Positions 26,703-36,121 are shown, counted from the first letter of the stretch. The stretch: 64,000 bases of DNA from Prolixibacteraceae bacterium (GCA_028282705.1 JANQHI010000084.1:59059-123058), one strand, 5' to 3'. Notes: generated from the letters alone by a model not told the origin. Numbers and translations: made by a program.

Positions 26703-28135
26703 TTAGGTTAATGATGGCAATATATAGTTTTCTATTATTTCAAAAGGCTTTTGTTCATGTTGCAGGTAGTTTCCTGCTGTCATTACAAAAACCAGGTTAT
26801 GTGAGGGTACAACCATAATACTTTGCTCACCATGCCCCAGTGCATAGAAGGTATTAAAAATAGTTTGCCCAATGGTATAATCTTTTACCCACCAATGATA
26901 CCCATAAGCTAGGTTACCCAAGTTTATTTTTGGGGAAGTTGAGGCATAAACCCAACCAGTGGGTATCACCTGTTCATTGTTCCATTTCCCATCATTCAAA
27001 AACAGGTTGCCAAATTTCAGCATGTCAATTGGCCTGAGTTTTAAGCCTCCATCAGTCCTGGTAATTCCATTGGCCTCAATATCCCAGGAATAATGTGCAG
27101 CACCAATTTTATTAAACAAATATTGTTGGGCAAAGGCATCAACAGGCAGCCCTGAAGACTTTTCAATGGCCTGCCCCAGCATCAGTGATAACCCATTGTT
27201 GTAGCAGAAATGTGAGCCAGGGGTATATTTCAGGCTTTTATTAAGCAGGTAGCCAATATAATCAGCTGTTTTATACATGTCCATATCATCATTGGGTTCA
27301 TTCAGGGTAAGCCCTTTCCAGTCAAGCCCTGCTGACATGTTTAACAAATGTTGCAGTTGGATTGGGTATCTTTCATCAACCCATTTGGTGTTTTCCCTTT
27401 CTGAGAAATAATGCCAGGCAGGTTCATGCACGTCTTTTATAAATCCCTGCCCAATTGTAATGCCCACCAAAGCTGAGGTAATGCTTTTGGTTACTGAATG
27501 CACCCTATGTGTCTTGTCAGCTGTATATCCATAAAAATATTCTTCAAGCACTAGTTTGTTATCTTTCATAACCAGCAGGCTATGTATATTGGGTATTTCA
27601 CCTGAAAGTATTTGATTGGTTAGCTTAATAAGCAATGTGGGATCCATTCCAGCATCTTCAAGGCTGGCACAGGTTACTTTTCCATCAGGATAGGTAGGCT
27701 TTGTATACTGGTATTTGTTTACAGGTTTGCCATATTGGTTAGTGAGTGGGATTTTAAATTTTAATTTGTTGGGAGTGGCTTTTTTTATGGTGAAACTGGT
27801 TGGTTGATGGTTGGCAACTTCTTTAACCCCATAAAAGGTAGAATCAGCAGGTGAGAATGTTGCTGAATATTTTTCAACTCCCCAAAAACGTTCAAAGTAG
27901 AGGCTGTCATCTTTAAAATATAATTTTTCTGCTGGTATATCATACCAGTCTTCACTAGGTTCATCCAGTGTAAGTTGCAACCTTTTTTCTTCATGTGAAA
28001 AGGTGAGGTATTGGTTGGGATGGGTAATGGAGTCATTGAAAACAGCTTCCCAGTGGCCTGCCAATCCTGTGGTTTTTTGGTGCATGAATTGAAAAGTAAA
28101 GCTATAAGCAAGGGTAGTAAAACAAGGTTCTTCAT
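26703..28135 (-). CDS. Serine hydrolase (beta-lactamase class C type), frameshifted signal
   Basis: The body (26703-28085, 460 codons) carries the class C/DD-peptidase serine hydrolase fold: active Ser/Lys in HSVTKS (SxxK), Tyr-x-Asn in CYNNGLS (YxN type), and a late LGHGEQS (HxG type). The signal MKNLVLLPLLIALLFNSC starts at 28135 in a second frame; one extra base in the six-T run at 28073-28078 would join them as NSC-TKK-TTGLAGHWE, a normal lipoprotein. So it is either a single-base pseudogene or an error. Without the signal the product would be cytoplasmic. Substrate unknown. Confidence 0.82.
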
Positions 28136-28261
28136 GTAGCTGTTTTTATTTTATAAGGAATATTGAACATGAAATAAAGAATGGTTTAGATCAGAGACAA
28201 TTTATTAAGGGCTAATACCCAATTATGAACTACTTATTCTATAGGCTTTAGATAGGTATAT

Positions 28262-28687
28262 TTAATTATCAATTATATTTATAATCCTCCACTTGCCTTT
28301 AACTTTTAAAAGGTTCAGGAAATCATGCACTTCCCTTTTTTCATCAATGGTAAACAAGATTTTTACTTGGGCAGCATTACCCTCCCAATCAATTTTCTTG
28401 ATTTTATAATCCAATGATTTAAAAGGAGGGTTATTTGGGTCAAACCTTTTTTCCCATTTATCAAGTGTGTTTATGTTTATGTTGCTGTCATTCCTTACCC
28501 CATAAAGCCTGGCTTCATCAATACATATTTCCCTGATCAAAGAAAAATCCCTGGTTTGCAACCCTTTTACATAAAGGTGGATAACCGCTTTTCTGATGGC
28601 TTCCTCTTCTCCATCAGCAGTTGGTTGGTAACCAAATAAATTACTAAAGATAACTGTTAGTAAAAAAAGGATAAAGATGTGTTTCAT
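28262..28687 (-). CDS. Secreted NTF2-like protein
   Basis: 141 residues with a signal peptide (about 1-19, FLLTVIFSNLFG). The mature part EEEAIRKAVIHLYVKGLQTRDFSLIREICIDEARLYGVRN has the start of the SnoaL/NTF2-like (lumazine-binding type) fold, ending in KGKWRIINIIDN. Such proteins form small cone-shaped domains and are often of unknown function. Exported; single gene. The function cannot be inferred further. Confidence 0.75.
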   Translation of the reverse strand: MKHIFILFLLTVIFSNLFGYQPTADGEEEAIRKAVIHLYVKGLQTRDFSLIREICIDEARLYGVRNDSNININTLDKWEKRFDPNNPPFKSLDYKIKKIDWEGNAAQVKILFTIDEKREVHDFLNLLKVKGKWRIINIIDN

Positions 28688-28856
28688 ATGTTTAGATTTT
28701 TTGTTTTTTGTTAAAATGAAAACAAAAATTTGCGTACCTACTGTAACCGCTTTGCTTTCGCAAAAATTTTAATCATCCACGGTTGGTATATTTTAAGATA
28801 CTGAAAATTTATACTCACTTCATGGTAAATGAAAATTAATTTTATATGAGTTATAT

Positions 28857-29552
28857 TTATCCCACTTTCTTTAGCAGCTGTTCACAAATGTAGTTCCTCC
28901 TTAGGTCATATTTAGGTTTAGTGGATTTTTTGCTATTCAACTTTTTTTCAATATAAGGGGCTGTGTATTCCATTTCTTCATGTGCCAACTCAGGACCTAT
29001 TTCATTCAATACATAAATGATATAATAGTAAGGAAACCCTTTCCACCTTCCTTTGCCATCCCTGGTGCTTTTTAGGTAAGCCAGCCCATCTGGGAGAATA
29101 TGGGCTAGTTCAGGTATCCCACCACTTGCCAGGTTGATCCATAAACTGCATGAGCAGGGGTTGCAACAATATGTACCATCCACATACCCATACCTTTCTG
29201 TAAGGTTCAGTACCATTTCCAGCATCCCATTGTCAGCTTTTTGCAAAGCCTGTCTGATCTTTTCATTATGAATGCCCAGTTTGCGCAGAACCCTGCTGGC
29301 TTCTTCACCTGCCATATGGCACTTCCCTGCCCCAGTGGTAATCTTTTCCCCTGTAAAGAGGACTAAATCTTTTTTTAGGTCTGATTCAGTGGGGGCAAAG
29401 GTATTGGCATAGGCATGTGGTTTATTTTGCTGCCCGACAATAAAATCAGCAATTTCCTGCTTTTCAGCTTTTTCAATTTCAAAATTGAACAACAATGCTT
29501 CAGAAACATTATCAATGGTTTGGAAAAGGCTATTTGGGTTTAAGTATTTCAT
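28857..29552 (-). CDS. Unknown conserved protein with a CC..C.C cluster
   Basis: 231 residues, mostly helical, no signal or membrane segment. A cysteine-rich TYCCNPCSCSLW block (about 127-138) and a GAGKCHMAGEEA block look like a metal or Fe-S site. I do not recognise a family. It lies 93 bp downstream of nrdG on the same strand, after a short gap, so it could belong to the nrdDG transcript and to anaerobic metabolism; that link is positional only. Confidence 0.55.
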   Translation of the reverse strand: MKYLNPNSLFQTIDNVSEALLFNFEIEKAEKQEIADFIVGQQNKPHAYANTFAPTESDLKKDLVLFTGEKITTGAGKCHMAGEEASRVLRKLGIHNEKIRQALQKADNGMLEMVLNLTERYGYVDGTYCCNPCSCSLWINLASGGIPELAHILPDGLAYLKSTRDGKGRWKGFPYYYIIYVLNEIGPELAHEEMEYTAPYIEKKLNSKKSTKPKYDLRRNYICEQLLKKVG

Positions 29553-29645
29553 AGCATCTTATTTTGGCAATTATGGCTCTTGTTGTTTTTCTAATAAATG
29601 CACTTGTAATCAATTGATTAACAATAGTGTTAGTGTCCTCTAATA

Positions 29646-30314
29646 TCAACCTTTAAGATACAATAATTTATTGAATTCTTTTTCAGGAAAAGGTTCAAAA
29701 TTGGATGCAGGGTTTAGGGTAATTCCACCATTGAAATTCTGGATTTTATAATAGGGTTTATATTGCCTGTATAATACCCTTATTTGCTCTTTTGTATGTA
29801 CTCCCTTTATAACAGTTGTCCTGAACTCATGGCTGATGTTAGCTTGCTTGATCAGTTCAATAGATGCAAGAATTTTTGAAAATGCTTTTTTGCTGATGCA
29901 ACCTCCTGTAATCATGCAGTAATTCTCATATACCAGCACATGTTTTATATCCATGGCAATGCAATCAACCAACTTGTTTTCAATCAGGCTGTTTAGCATA
30001 TCAGGGTTGGTTCCATTGCTATCCAGTTTTACTTTTAAGCCCAATCCTTTTATTTTGCTGATAAAGCCAGGCAGGTTTTTGTGAATGGTTGGTTCACCTC
30101 CTGTAATGCATACAGCATCAAGCAGCTTATTATATTTTTCAAGGTATTCCATAACCTTGTTTTCCTCAATCAGCAACCCTTTTTTTGAGGGCAATACCAA
30201 TCCTGGGTTATGGCAATATCCACAACGAAAATTACATCCCAGGGTAAAAACCACGGAGCTTATGTACCCAGGGAAGTCTATCAGGCTTTGTTTTTTAAAA
30301 CCTGCTATTTTCAA
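29646..30314 (-). CDS. nrdG: Anaerobic RNR-activating protein NrdG (radical SAM)
   Basis: 222 residues. Radical SAM CxxxCxxC in LGCNFRCGYCH (Cys about 27, 31, 34) binds a [4Fe-4S] cluster; GGEPTIH follows. It generates a 5'-deoxyadenosyl radical to make the glycyl radical on NrdD. It overlaps nrdD by four bases (ATGA), so the two are translationally coupled. It resembles the longer NrdG/anaerobic activase group with C-terminal beta-strand extension. Oxygen-sensitive, cytoplasmic. Confidence 0.95.
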   Translation of the reverse strand: MKIAGFKKQSLIDFPGYISSVVFTLGCNFRCGYCHNPGLVLPSKKGLLIEENKVMEYLEKYNKLLDAVCITGGEPTIHKNLPGFISKIKGLGLKVKLDSNGTNPDMLNSLIENKLVDCIAMDIKHVLVYENYCMITGGCISKKAFSKILASIELIKQANISHEFRTTVIKGVHTKEQIRVLYRQYKPYYKIQNFNGGITLNPASNFEPFPEKEFNKLLYLKG

Positions 30315-32485
30315 AATTGTTCCTGCATCTTTAATTCAAGGCTTTCCTCATGTATTTCAGGATGGATTTTCCTGTCAAATAGTTTGCGCTCACCATATTC
30401 TGCCTGTTTTCCATTGTTCCATTGTTCAACAGGGCGCAAATAACCCACAATCCTTGAATATACCTCACATTGGGATATTGTGCCTTCTTCTGCACATTTA
30501 GGGCATTGCCTGTGCTCCCCATAAATGTAACCATGGACAGGGCAAATACTGAATGTGGGTGTCAATGAAAAATAGGGCAGCTTAAAATTATTGCAGATCA
30601 TTTTTGCCAGCCTTTTTACAGATTCTGTGGGTAATTGGTTTTCTCCAACAAATGTATGGAAAACAGTCCCTCCAGTATATTTTGTCTGAAGGTTATCTTG
30701 TAGCTCCAGGGCTTCAAAGATATCATCAGTGTAACCTACTGGCAACTGGCTTGAATTTGTATAATATGGGGCTGCCTGGTTATTGTTTACCTGGTTGTTA
30801 TTGGCTACAATAATATCAGGCAATTCAGCTTTGTCCATTTTTGCCAACCTGTATGATGTACCCTCAGCAGGTGTAGCTTCCAGGTTGTAAATATGGCCTG
30901 TTTCCTGTTGGAATTCCTGCAGCTTGTTGCGCATAAAAACCAATATCTCCTCTGCACATTTATTGCCTTCTGGGGTGGTAATTTCGGTACCATAAAAATT
31001 GAGCAGCAATTCATTCATGCCTATCAACCCAATGGTTGAGAAGTGGTTATCCCAATAAGCCCCATTTTTCTTTTTCAGGTTCCTTAGGTAAAACTTGGAA
31101 TAAGGATACAGCCCATTTTCAGTTAGTTTTTCTATGGCTTTGCGTTTTATCTCAAGGCTATCTTTGGCCAGCTCCATTAATTTAGCCAACCTTTGGAACA
31201 ATTCTTCTTCTGATCTTGACTCATAAGCTACCCTTGGCAGGTTAAGGGTGACCACACCTACTGAGCCAGTTAAGGGGTTAGCCCCAAACAAACCACCTCC
31301 ACGCGATTTTAGTTCACTGGTGTCAATCCTAAGCCTGCAACACATTGAGCGCACATCATCAGGAGACATATCAGAATTTATAAAATTTGAAAAGTAGGGG
31401 ATACCATATTTGGCTGTCATTTCCCAGATGGGTTCACGGTTTTTGCTTTCCCAATCAAAGTCTTCAGTGATGTTGTAGGTAGGTATGGGGAATGAAAATA
31501 TGCGCCCATTGGCATCACCTTCAGTCATTACTTCAGCAAAAGCTTTGTTGAAAATATCCATTTCATGCTGATAGCTACCATAGGTTGTATCCTGGGGTTT
31601 TCCCCCAATAATAACAGGTATATCTTTCAGGTTATTGGGCACATTAAGGTCAAAAGTAATGTTTGTAAAAGGTGTTTGAAACCCAACCCTTGTGGGGATA
31701 TTCATATTGAACAAAAATTCCTGGAGTGCCTGTTTTACTTCATCATATGATAAATTGTCATGACGGATAAAAGGGGCTAAGTAAGTGTCAAAATTTGAGA
31801 ATGCCTGGGCTCCAGCTGCTTCTCCCTGCATGGTGTAAAAGAAGTTGACAATTTGCCCCAGCAGTGTCCTGAAATGGTTGGCAGGTTTGCTTTCAACTTT
31901 GCCAGGAACTCCTTTAAAACCTGTTATGATCAGTTCATATAAGTCCCATCCTACACAGTACACACTCACAAAACCCAGGTCGTGGATATGAAGCTTGCCT
32001 TGCTTGTGGGCATTGCTTATTTCACTGGGGTAGATTTTATTTAGCCAGTATTGTGAACTGATAATGGTGGATATATGCTGGTTCATCCCTTGCAATGAAT
32101 AGGTTGAATTGGCACTTTCCTTGATCCTCCAGTCATTGTTATTAATATAGTTATCAACAATATCAATATTTGAGAACAGCTCTTTGATGTTCCTTATCCC
32201 CTCATGCTGTTTCCTGTAAATGATGTATGCTTTTGCTGCTTTAAACTGTTTTTGGTTAAACAGCTCAAACTCAACTAAATCCTGTATGTTTTCTACTGTC
32301 CTGTTTGAAGGGGTTAGCTTTGAAACTACATTTTGGGTGATCTTTTCTGCCAGGTTCCTGTCTGGTTTTCCTGTTGCCCTCAAAGCTTTGAATATGGCAA
32401 AGGTGATTTTCTCAGCTTCAAATGGGACTATGCGCCCATCACGTTTTTGTACAGTGTTACTAGTACCATTAATTTTCATATCCAT
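30311..32485 (-). CDS. nrdD: Class III anaerobic ribonucleotide reductase NrdD
   Basis: 724 residues. N-terminal ATP-cone (VQKRDGRIVPFEAEKITFAIFKAL, about 12-35) for allosteric control; C-terminal Zn-type cysteines in CPVHGYIYGEHRQCPKC; glycyl-radical region RIVGYLRPVEQWNNGKQAEYGER, with the radical Gly in VGYL. Reduces NTPs to dNTPs in the absence of oxygen. First gene of nrdD-nrdG; start at 32485 (MDMKINGTS) or at MKINGTS. A cobalamin riboswitch lies about 100 bp upstream (32585-32723), implying repression of this enzyme when B12 is plentiful. Confidence 0.96.
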   Translation of the reverse strand: MDMKINGTSNTVQKRDGRIVPFEAEKITFAIFKALRATGKPDRNLAEKITQNVVSKLTPSNRTVENIQDLVEFELFNQKQFKAAKAYIIYRKQHEGIRNIKELFSNIDIVDNYINNNDWRIKESANSTYSLQGMNQHISTIISSQYWLNKIYPSEISNAHKQGKLHIHDLGFVSVYCVGWDLYELIITGFKGVPGKVESKPANHFRTLLGQIVNFFYTMQGEAAGAQAFSNFDTYLAPFIRHDNLSYDEVKQALQEFLFNMNIPTRVGFQTPFTNITFDLNVPNNLKDIPVIIGGKPQDTTYGSYQHEMDIFNKAFAEVMTEGDANGRIFSFPIPTYNITEDFDWESKNREPIWEMTAKYGIPYFSNFINSDMSPDDVRSMCCRLRIDTSELKSRGGGLFGANPLTGSVGVVTLNLPRVAYESRSEEELFQRLAKLMELAKDSLEIKRKAIEKLTENGLYPYSKFYLRNLKKKNGAYWDNHFSTIGLIGMNELLLNFYGTEITTPEGNKCAEEILVFMRNKLQEFQQETGHIYNLEATPAEGTSYRLAKMDKAELPDIIVANNNQVNNNQAAPYYTNSSQLPVGYTDDIFEALELQDNLQTKYTGGTVFHTFVGENQLPTESVKRLAKMICNNFKLPYFSLTPTFSICPVHGYIYGEHRQCPKCAEEGTISQCEVYSRIVGYLRPVEQWNNGKQAEYGERKLFDRKIHPEIHEESLELKMQEQF

Positions 32486-32584
32486 ACATTTTAAGTTAAA
32501 TAATCAATGGTAGCTGTGGATGAAAAAAGAAAGGGTTTGATCTTTCTTAGCTCTTCTCCCGAAAGCTACGAACAACATACAAAA

Positions 32585-32723
32585 CTGATAGGTCTTCCGG
32601 CTTGCCTTACTTTGGTTTGCCTTCCCATCCCTTTAGGACAGTGGCTGTAGGTAACCAAATTTATTTTATGGCTCACGGCTGCGGGGACAGCTACTGATTT
32701 TAACAGTATTCCCTTGCATCAGC
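32585..32723 (-). promoter_or_regulatory. Cobalamin (B12) riboswitch upstream of nrdDG
   Basis: On the minus strand the conserved blocks run in the expected order: GATGCAAGGGAA, GTTAAAATCAGTAGCTGT, CCCCGCAGCCGTGAG, GCCACTGT with a GGGAAGGC segment, and the B12 box AGCCGGAAGACCTATC (about 32587-32602). These match the AdoCbl-riboswitch core. A TAGCT/AGCTA hairpin (about 32545-32565) near the nrdD start could be part of the expression platform. The upstream location and same strand as nrdD make control of nrdDG by far the likeliest role. Confidence 0.85.
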
Positions 32724-32993
32724 TTTGTGTATGTAAAAGTATTTATACTGGTCCTGAAAAATGGCCCTTTTTGATTTTTGTTTTGAAAAAGAAATTAACA
32801 GTGGGTTGAAAAGGTTTATATAGAACTATTTAGTTGTTGATAAAGCAAATTGGAAAAAGGTTAAATGTAATTCGCTAACTGATTTTATCAGTGTTCAATT
32901 CTCAAGACACCTTTCATTTTGAAAGGATGAGGCATTTCTCCACAGTCCACTGTTTCAATTCCAGGGTTAATTAAGAAAATATTGTGCAAGGAG

Positions 32994-33527
32994 CTATTTG
33001 GTAGTTTCCCCTCCCATTTGGGTAAAGAAACTGTCAATGGGTTCCCATAGCTCAATTTTATTTCCTTCAGTATCCATAATATGGACAAACTTGCCATACT
33101 CAAACTTCTCAATGGTATCCAGGATAGTAACCCCATTTTCTTTGAGCTTCTTGACCAACCCTTCAATATTTTGTACCCTGTAATTGATCATAAACTCTTT
33201 CTTTGAAGGGTTGAAATAATCTGTCCCCTCATCAAAGGGGCTCCACCTCAGGTAGTTAATTTCATCTGGCCTGTTGGCATTCCTAAACTCAAAAGGAGAG
33301 CCATATTCATCAATAGCCAAACCAAGGTTTTTACCATACCATTCCCTGGTTTTTTTAGGGTTTTTTGATTGGAAAAAAATCCCTCCTATGCCTGTAACTT
33401 TTGGTGTTGTATTATCCATAATAATTTCTTTTTCCTTAAAGGTATCACTTTTATTGTTTTTATCAGATGATGAGGTGCAACTGGCAATGGATAATATTAA
33501 GGGTAAGATATAAATAAGTTTATGCAT
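32994..33527 (-). CDS. VOC-superfamily protein exported as a lipoprotein
   Basis: 177 residues. Signal with lipobox ASC (Cys17), then a VOC/glyoxalase-like single module: GIGGIFFQSKNPKKTREWYGKNLGL, EEFMINYRV-like strand and IMDTEGNKIELWEP at the end. VOC enzymes are normally cytoplasmic, so the signal is unusual, though a second Met (MDNTT) 36 codons in could start a cytoplasmic form. Metal ligands of glyoxalase I are not clearly all present. Function unknown. Confidence 0.7.
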   Translation of the reverse strand: MHKLIYILPLILSIASCTSSSDKNNKSDTFKEKEIIMDNTTPKVTGIGGIFFQSKNPKKTREWYGKNLGLAIDEYGSPFEFRNANRPDEINYLRWSPFDEGTDYFNPSKKEFMINYRVQNIEGLVKKLKENGVTILDTIEKFEYGKFVHIMDTEGNKIELWEPIDSFFTQMGGETTK

Positions 33528-33637
33528 GATAAGTTTGTTTTTATAATAATTATCTTGTATTGGTTAACATAGCAAAGGTATAGTTTGAAAAAATATCTCA
33601 TAAGGTTTTGCCATGTTTTAGTTATTCCTGGTTGTTT

Positions 33638-34285
33638 CTATTTGTGTTTCCCAAATGATAGGTTGATAGCTAATTCCAATGGGTTTAATGTATTTCCTTT
33701 GTATTCTCCATAATAGGGTAAAAACCTTACTTCAAATGAAGGGGTAATTAATTTGGTATTTGTAAACTCTATATTAACCAATAATCCAGTGTACATTTTT
33801 TTTAGCAAATGGGATGGGCTTTCTTTGTGGTTTGGTTTTTCCCAGTTTGCCTCAGGGTAGAACATGCTGTGGCTGCTTGTACTGCCTTTTTCCCATGTAA
33901 AAAAATGTACTCCTGCCAGGTCATAATATAAAACTGGAGGTCCTATATCTATTTTTTCAATTTTGTGGGTAAGTTTAAGGTAGCCACTAATTGTATGATG
34001 TTTTAAGTCGCTTGACAAGCCAGCCCCATCCCTCCTGTTTGAAACTCTTCATTGATTGTTTTAAAGGAAAGCCCTGGGCTTACTATAACCCGTTTTAAAA
34101 AATCAAACAGGAAAGCTTTCTCAATAAAAACACCTCGCCCTGAAGAATAATTGGCTGTTCCATAAGTTATTCTCATAGCTTTCTTTAAGGTGTAAAAAAT
34201 CTACTCCAGCATTAAAGTTATCTATCTCCAGTGCACTCAAAAATAAAGGGGAGGCATATAGCAGGATAATAATTATTGTTTTCAT
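33638..34285 (-). pseudogene. Outer-membrane beta-barrel gene with frameshifts
   Basis: Begins at 34285 with a signal (MKTIIIILLYASPLFLSA), then three frames in succession: about 34285-34130 (DNFNAGVDFLHLKESYENN), about 34150-34020 (ITYGTANYSSGRGVF, VSPGLSFKTINEEFQTGGMG), and 34018-33638 (SSDLKHHTISGYLKL.., ending INLSFGKHK). The strands alternate in the pattern of a small outer-membrane barrel (PorT/OmpW-like) of Bacteroidota. Two shifts are required. Only the last third is readable, so a functional barrel is unlikely. Confidence 0.65.
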
Positions 34286-34659
34286 TTTTGTTTTAAGAGC
34301 TTGTTCAAATTGTATAGTCCTAAATAAAAAGGATTTAATTTAACGTGCTATATGTAATAATTTATAAATAGTTATTGTTGGGAATTTATCTTTTGAAAAT
34401 ACCCCAAGTTCTAATATTTTAATTTCAAGATTCATGTCTCCTCCAATTTCCAGCTAAGGCTGTAAGATTCCAAGTAATAAACATTAAAAGTATAGCCATC
34501 CATATCTTCATTTGGTTTGAACTAGAATTTTCGCAAACAAAGGTCAGCTTTAGCTAAATGTGTTTGAATAGGACAAGCATATGAAAGGTAAGCGATTTCA
34601 AAACTTTTCACTTTAATACATAAGTAAAGTTGATTGGGCTACAACCTTAGAATTTAATA
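34286..34659. other. Intergenic gap, nothing recognised
   Basis: About 375 bases between the broken barrel gene and the small gene of the protease pair. No convincing reading frame, RNA or repeat seen. Confidence 0.4.
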
Positions 34660-34896
34660 CTATCCTACCTGTTTTTTATATTCAATGTTGGGCTCAGTAA
34701 TTACTTCTTCAACAACTTCCTTTTCTGAGATATTTAAAAGATTATATTCCACAATTTGATTATTCTTCGAATAAAAAGAAAGACTAGTAGGGTCAGCAGA
34801 GTTATAATGAGTATTTTGAGAATAATCTCCACTTGATTTTTTTGTAGTGTAATTAACCAAGTTATCAAACTGTGTATTTCGAATTATACTATCCAT
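34660..34896 (-). CDS. Small partner protein of the ClpP-fold protease
   Basis: 78 residues, Asn/Ser/Glu-rich, with no membrane segment or known domain (MDSIIRNTQFDN, ending EPNIEYKKQVG). It follows the 340-residue protease gene by 23 bp on the same strand. No family recognised. If the pair is a functional module, this could be a substrate, adaptor or inhibitor; that is inference from position alone. The sequence could also be a spurious frame. Confidence 0.4.
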   Translation of the reverse strand: MDSIIRNTQFDNLVNYTTKKSSGDYSQNTHYNSADPTSLSFYSKNNQIVEYNLLNISEKEVVEEVITEPNIEYKKQVG

Positions 34897-34919
34897 AATT
34901 TCTAGTGCAAAGTTAAGAA

Positions 34920-35942
34920 TTAATCTTCATGTCTCCAACCTTCAAACGACCTATTATCATCAATTATTGTACGTTGTAATGGTGGTAATGGTGGTTGTTG
35001 GGGAATTTGTTGTTGCTGTTTAACAATCTCTCCTTCACTTAAGAAAACATCTGTACCAGCTTCAATACTTTCGATAAGTACTCTTCTACAAGTGTAAGTT
35101 GCTGTTTGATTTACACCAAGTATTAAATTAGGGTCAAAAGGTTTCATTAACTCCAATTCTTCTTTAATATTATCAAACGTATCTTTTATTATATTATAAA
35201 GTTCATCATCAGGCTTCTCTATGTTCAAACCTAACTCTTCTTTAGCTTCTTTTCTATAAATTGTGTAGTCATGACTCCCTGAATCACTTGTTAAGAAAGT
35301 AATTATTTCTTCAATTCTGTCTTTATCTTTAAGCTGTTTTGATAATAGCTTTCTTGCTAACATCTGAATTTGTGTCCGTGACCTATAAACATCACCAAGC
35401 ACTAATGGATGAACTTTCTCAGATAAGCTCAATAGGACTTTCGTTAATTCATTTTCATTACTTATTGACAAATCTTCTTTTGCTAATTCAATGTATCCTT
35501 TTAATGATTCAACGCTTACAGGTATTCGTGCAGCAGGGTTCTGTGGCACTTGAGGGTTTTGGGGATTCAATGGTCCATTAAGACTGGGATCAATTGGACC
35601 TAAAGTTGCTTGTTTTGTCATTACAACTGTATTAGCTCCTATGGAAATTAAAGTCCCAGAACTTTGCGCTTTAGAAGGAATAATAACTTCAAATTCATTA
35701 CAAAATTGTCTAATCAGATTGACTAAACTCCAAGCTGCTAAAGTATTGCCTCCTCTGGTATAAAGAAACAGCGATATTTTATCAACTTTTTGTAATGGAT
35801 CTAAATGGTCAACAAAATAATCTAAAATTTCAGGATGAATTTGAGTTTCCATTCCTGGTTTATCTCCTGTTACATAAACCAATAGTTTCGAACCTCTCAG
35901 TTCTTCTAATTTCTTGTAGTTTTCTAATCTGTTTGCTCTCAT
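34920..35942 (-). CDS. ClpP-fold serine protease (SDH/SppA-like)
   Basis: 340 residues, matching the serine dehydrogenase proteinase (PF01972-type) group of the ClpP/crotonase fold. Seen: FLYTRGGN (glycine-rich, 60-66), KAQSSGTLISIGA with the nucleophile-type Ser94/95, and TLGPIDP (113-119). A long helical part (about 150-290) and a Gln/Pro-rich C-terminus (QQQQIPQQPPLPP, about 315-327) follow. No signal peptide or membrane segment. Likely a cytoplasmic protease; the substrate and role are unknown. Codon use looks more AT/TTC-rich than the neighbours, which may indicate transfer. Confidence 0.75.
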   Translation of the reverse strand: MRANRLENYKKLEELRGSKLLVYVTGDKPGMETQIHPEILDYFVDHLDPLQKVDKISLFLYTRGGNTLAAWSLVNLIRQFCNEFEVIIPSKAQSSGTLISIGANTVVMTKQATLGPIDPSLNGPLNPQNPQVPQNPAARIPVSVESLKGYIELAKEDLSISNENELTKVLLSLSEKVHPLVLGDVYRSRTQIQMLARKLLSKQLKDKDRIEEIITFLTSDSGSHDYTIYRKEAKEELGLNIEKPDDELYNIIKDTFDNIKEELELMKPFDPNLILGVNQTATYTCRRVLIESIEAGTDVFLSEGEIVKQQQQIPQQPPLPPLQRTIIDDNRSFEGWRHED

Positions 35943-36101
35943 ATTGTATTAATTTATGGTTGACTAGTTCTTTTTATTGAGCCCAACGCATGTATATATG
36001 CACCTTCTAAATTGCTGCTAACATTTAGTATTGCTATTTAATAATATATCCGCTTATAAACATTTGTGGCTGTTTGCAAATGCTTAAAAACGGATAATTC
36101 A

Positions 36102-36121
36102 CTTCTAATTTACAATTTTAT
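36102..36121 (+). repeat. 20-base sequence shared with 14153-14172
   Basis: Identical 20-mer starting CTTCTAATTTAC, same orientation, upstream of the protease gene on the opposite flank. It could be a leftover of a mobile element or a common intergenic motif. Confidence 0.4.

Noticed and set aside
27785..28135. Separate 116-codon lipoprotein gene
   Set aside because: Only its first about 22 residues (signal and lipobox) are protein-like; the rest is an out-of-frame reading of the serine hydrolase.
32888..33166. 92-codon minus-strand frame overlapping the VOC gene end
   Set aside because: Lies in another frame of the VOC gene for most of its length; the short non-overlapping tail has no recognisable features.
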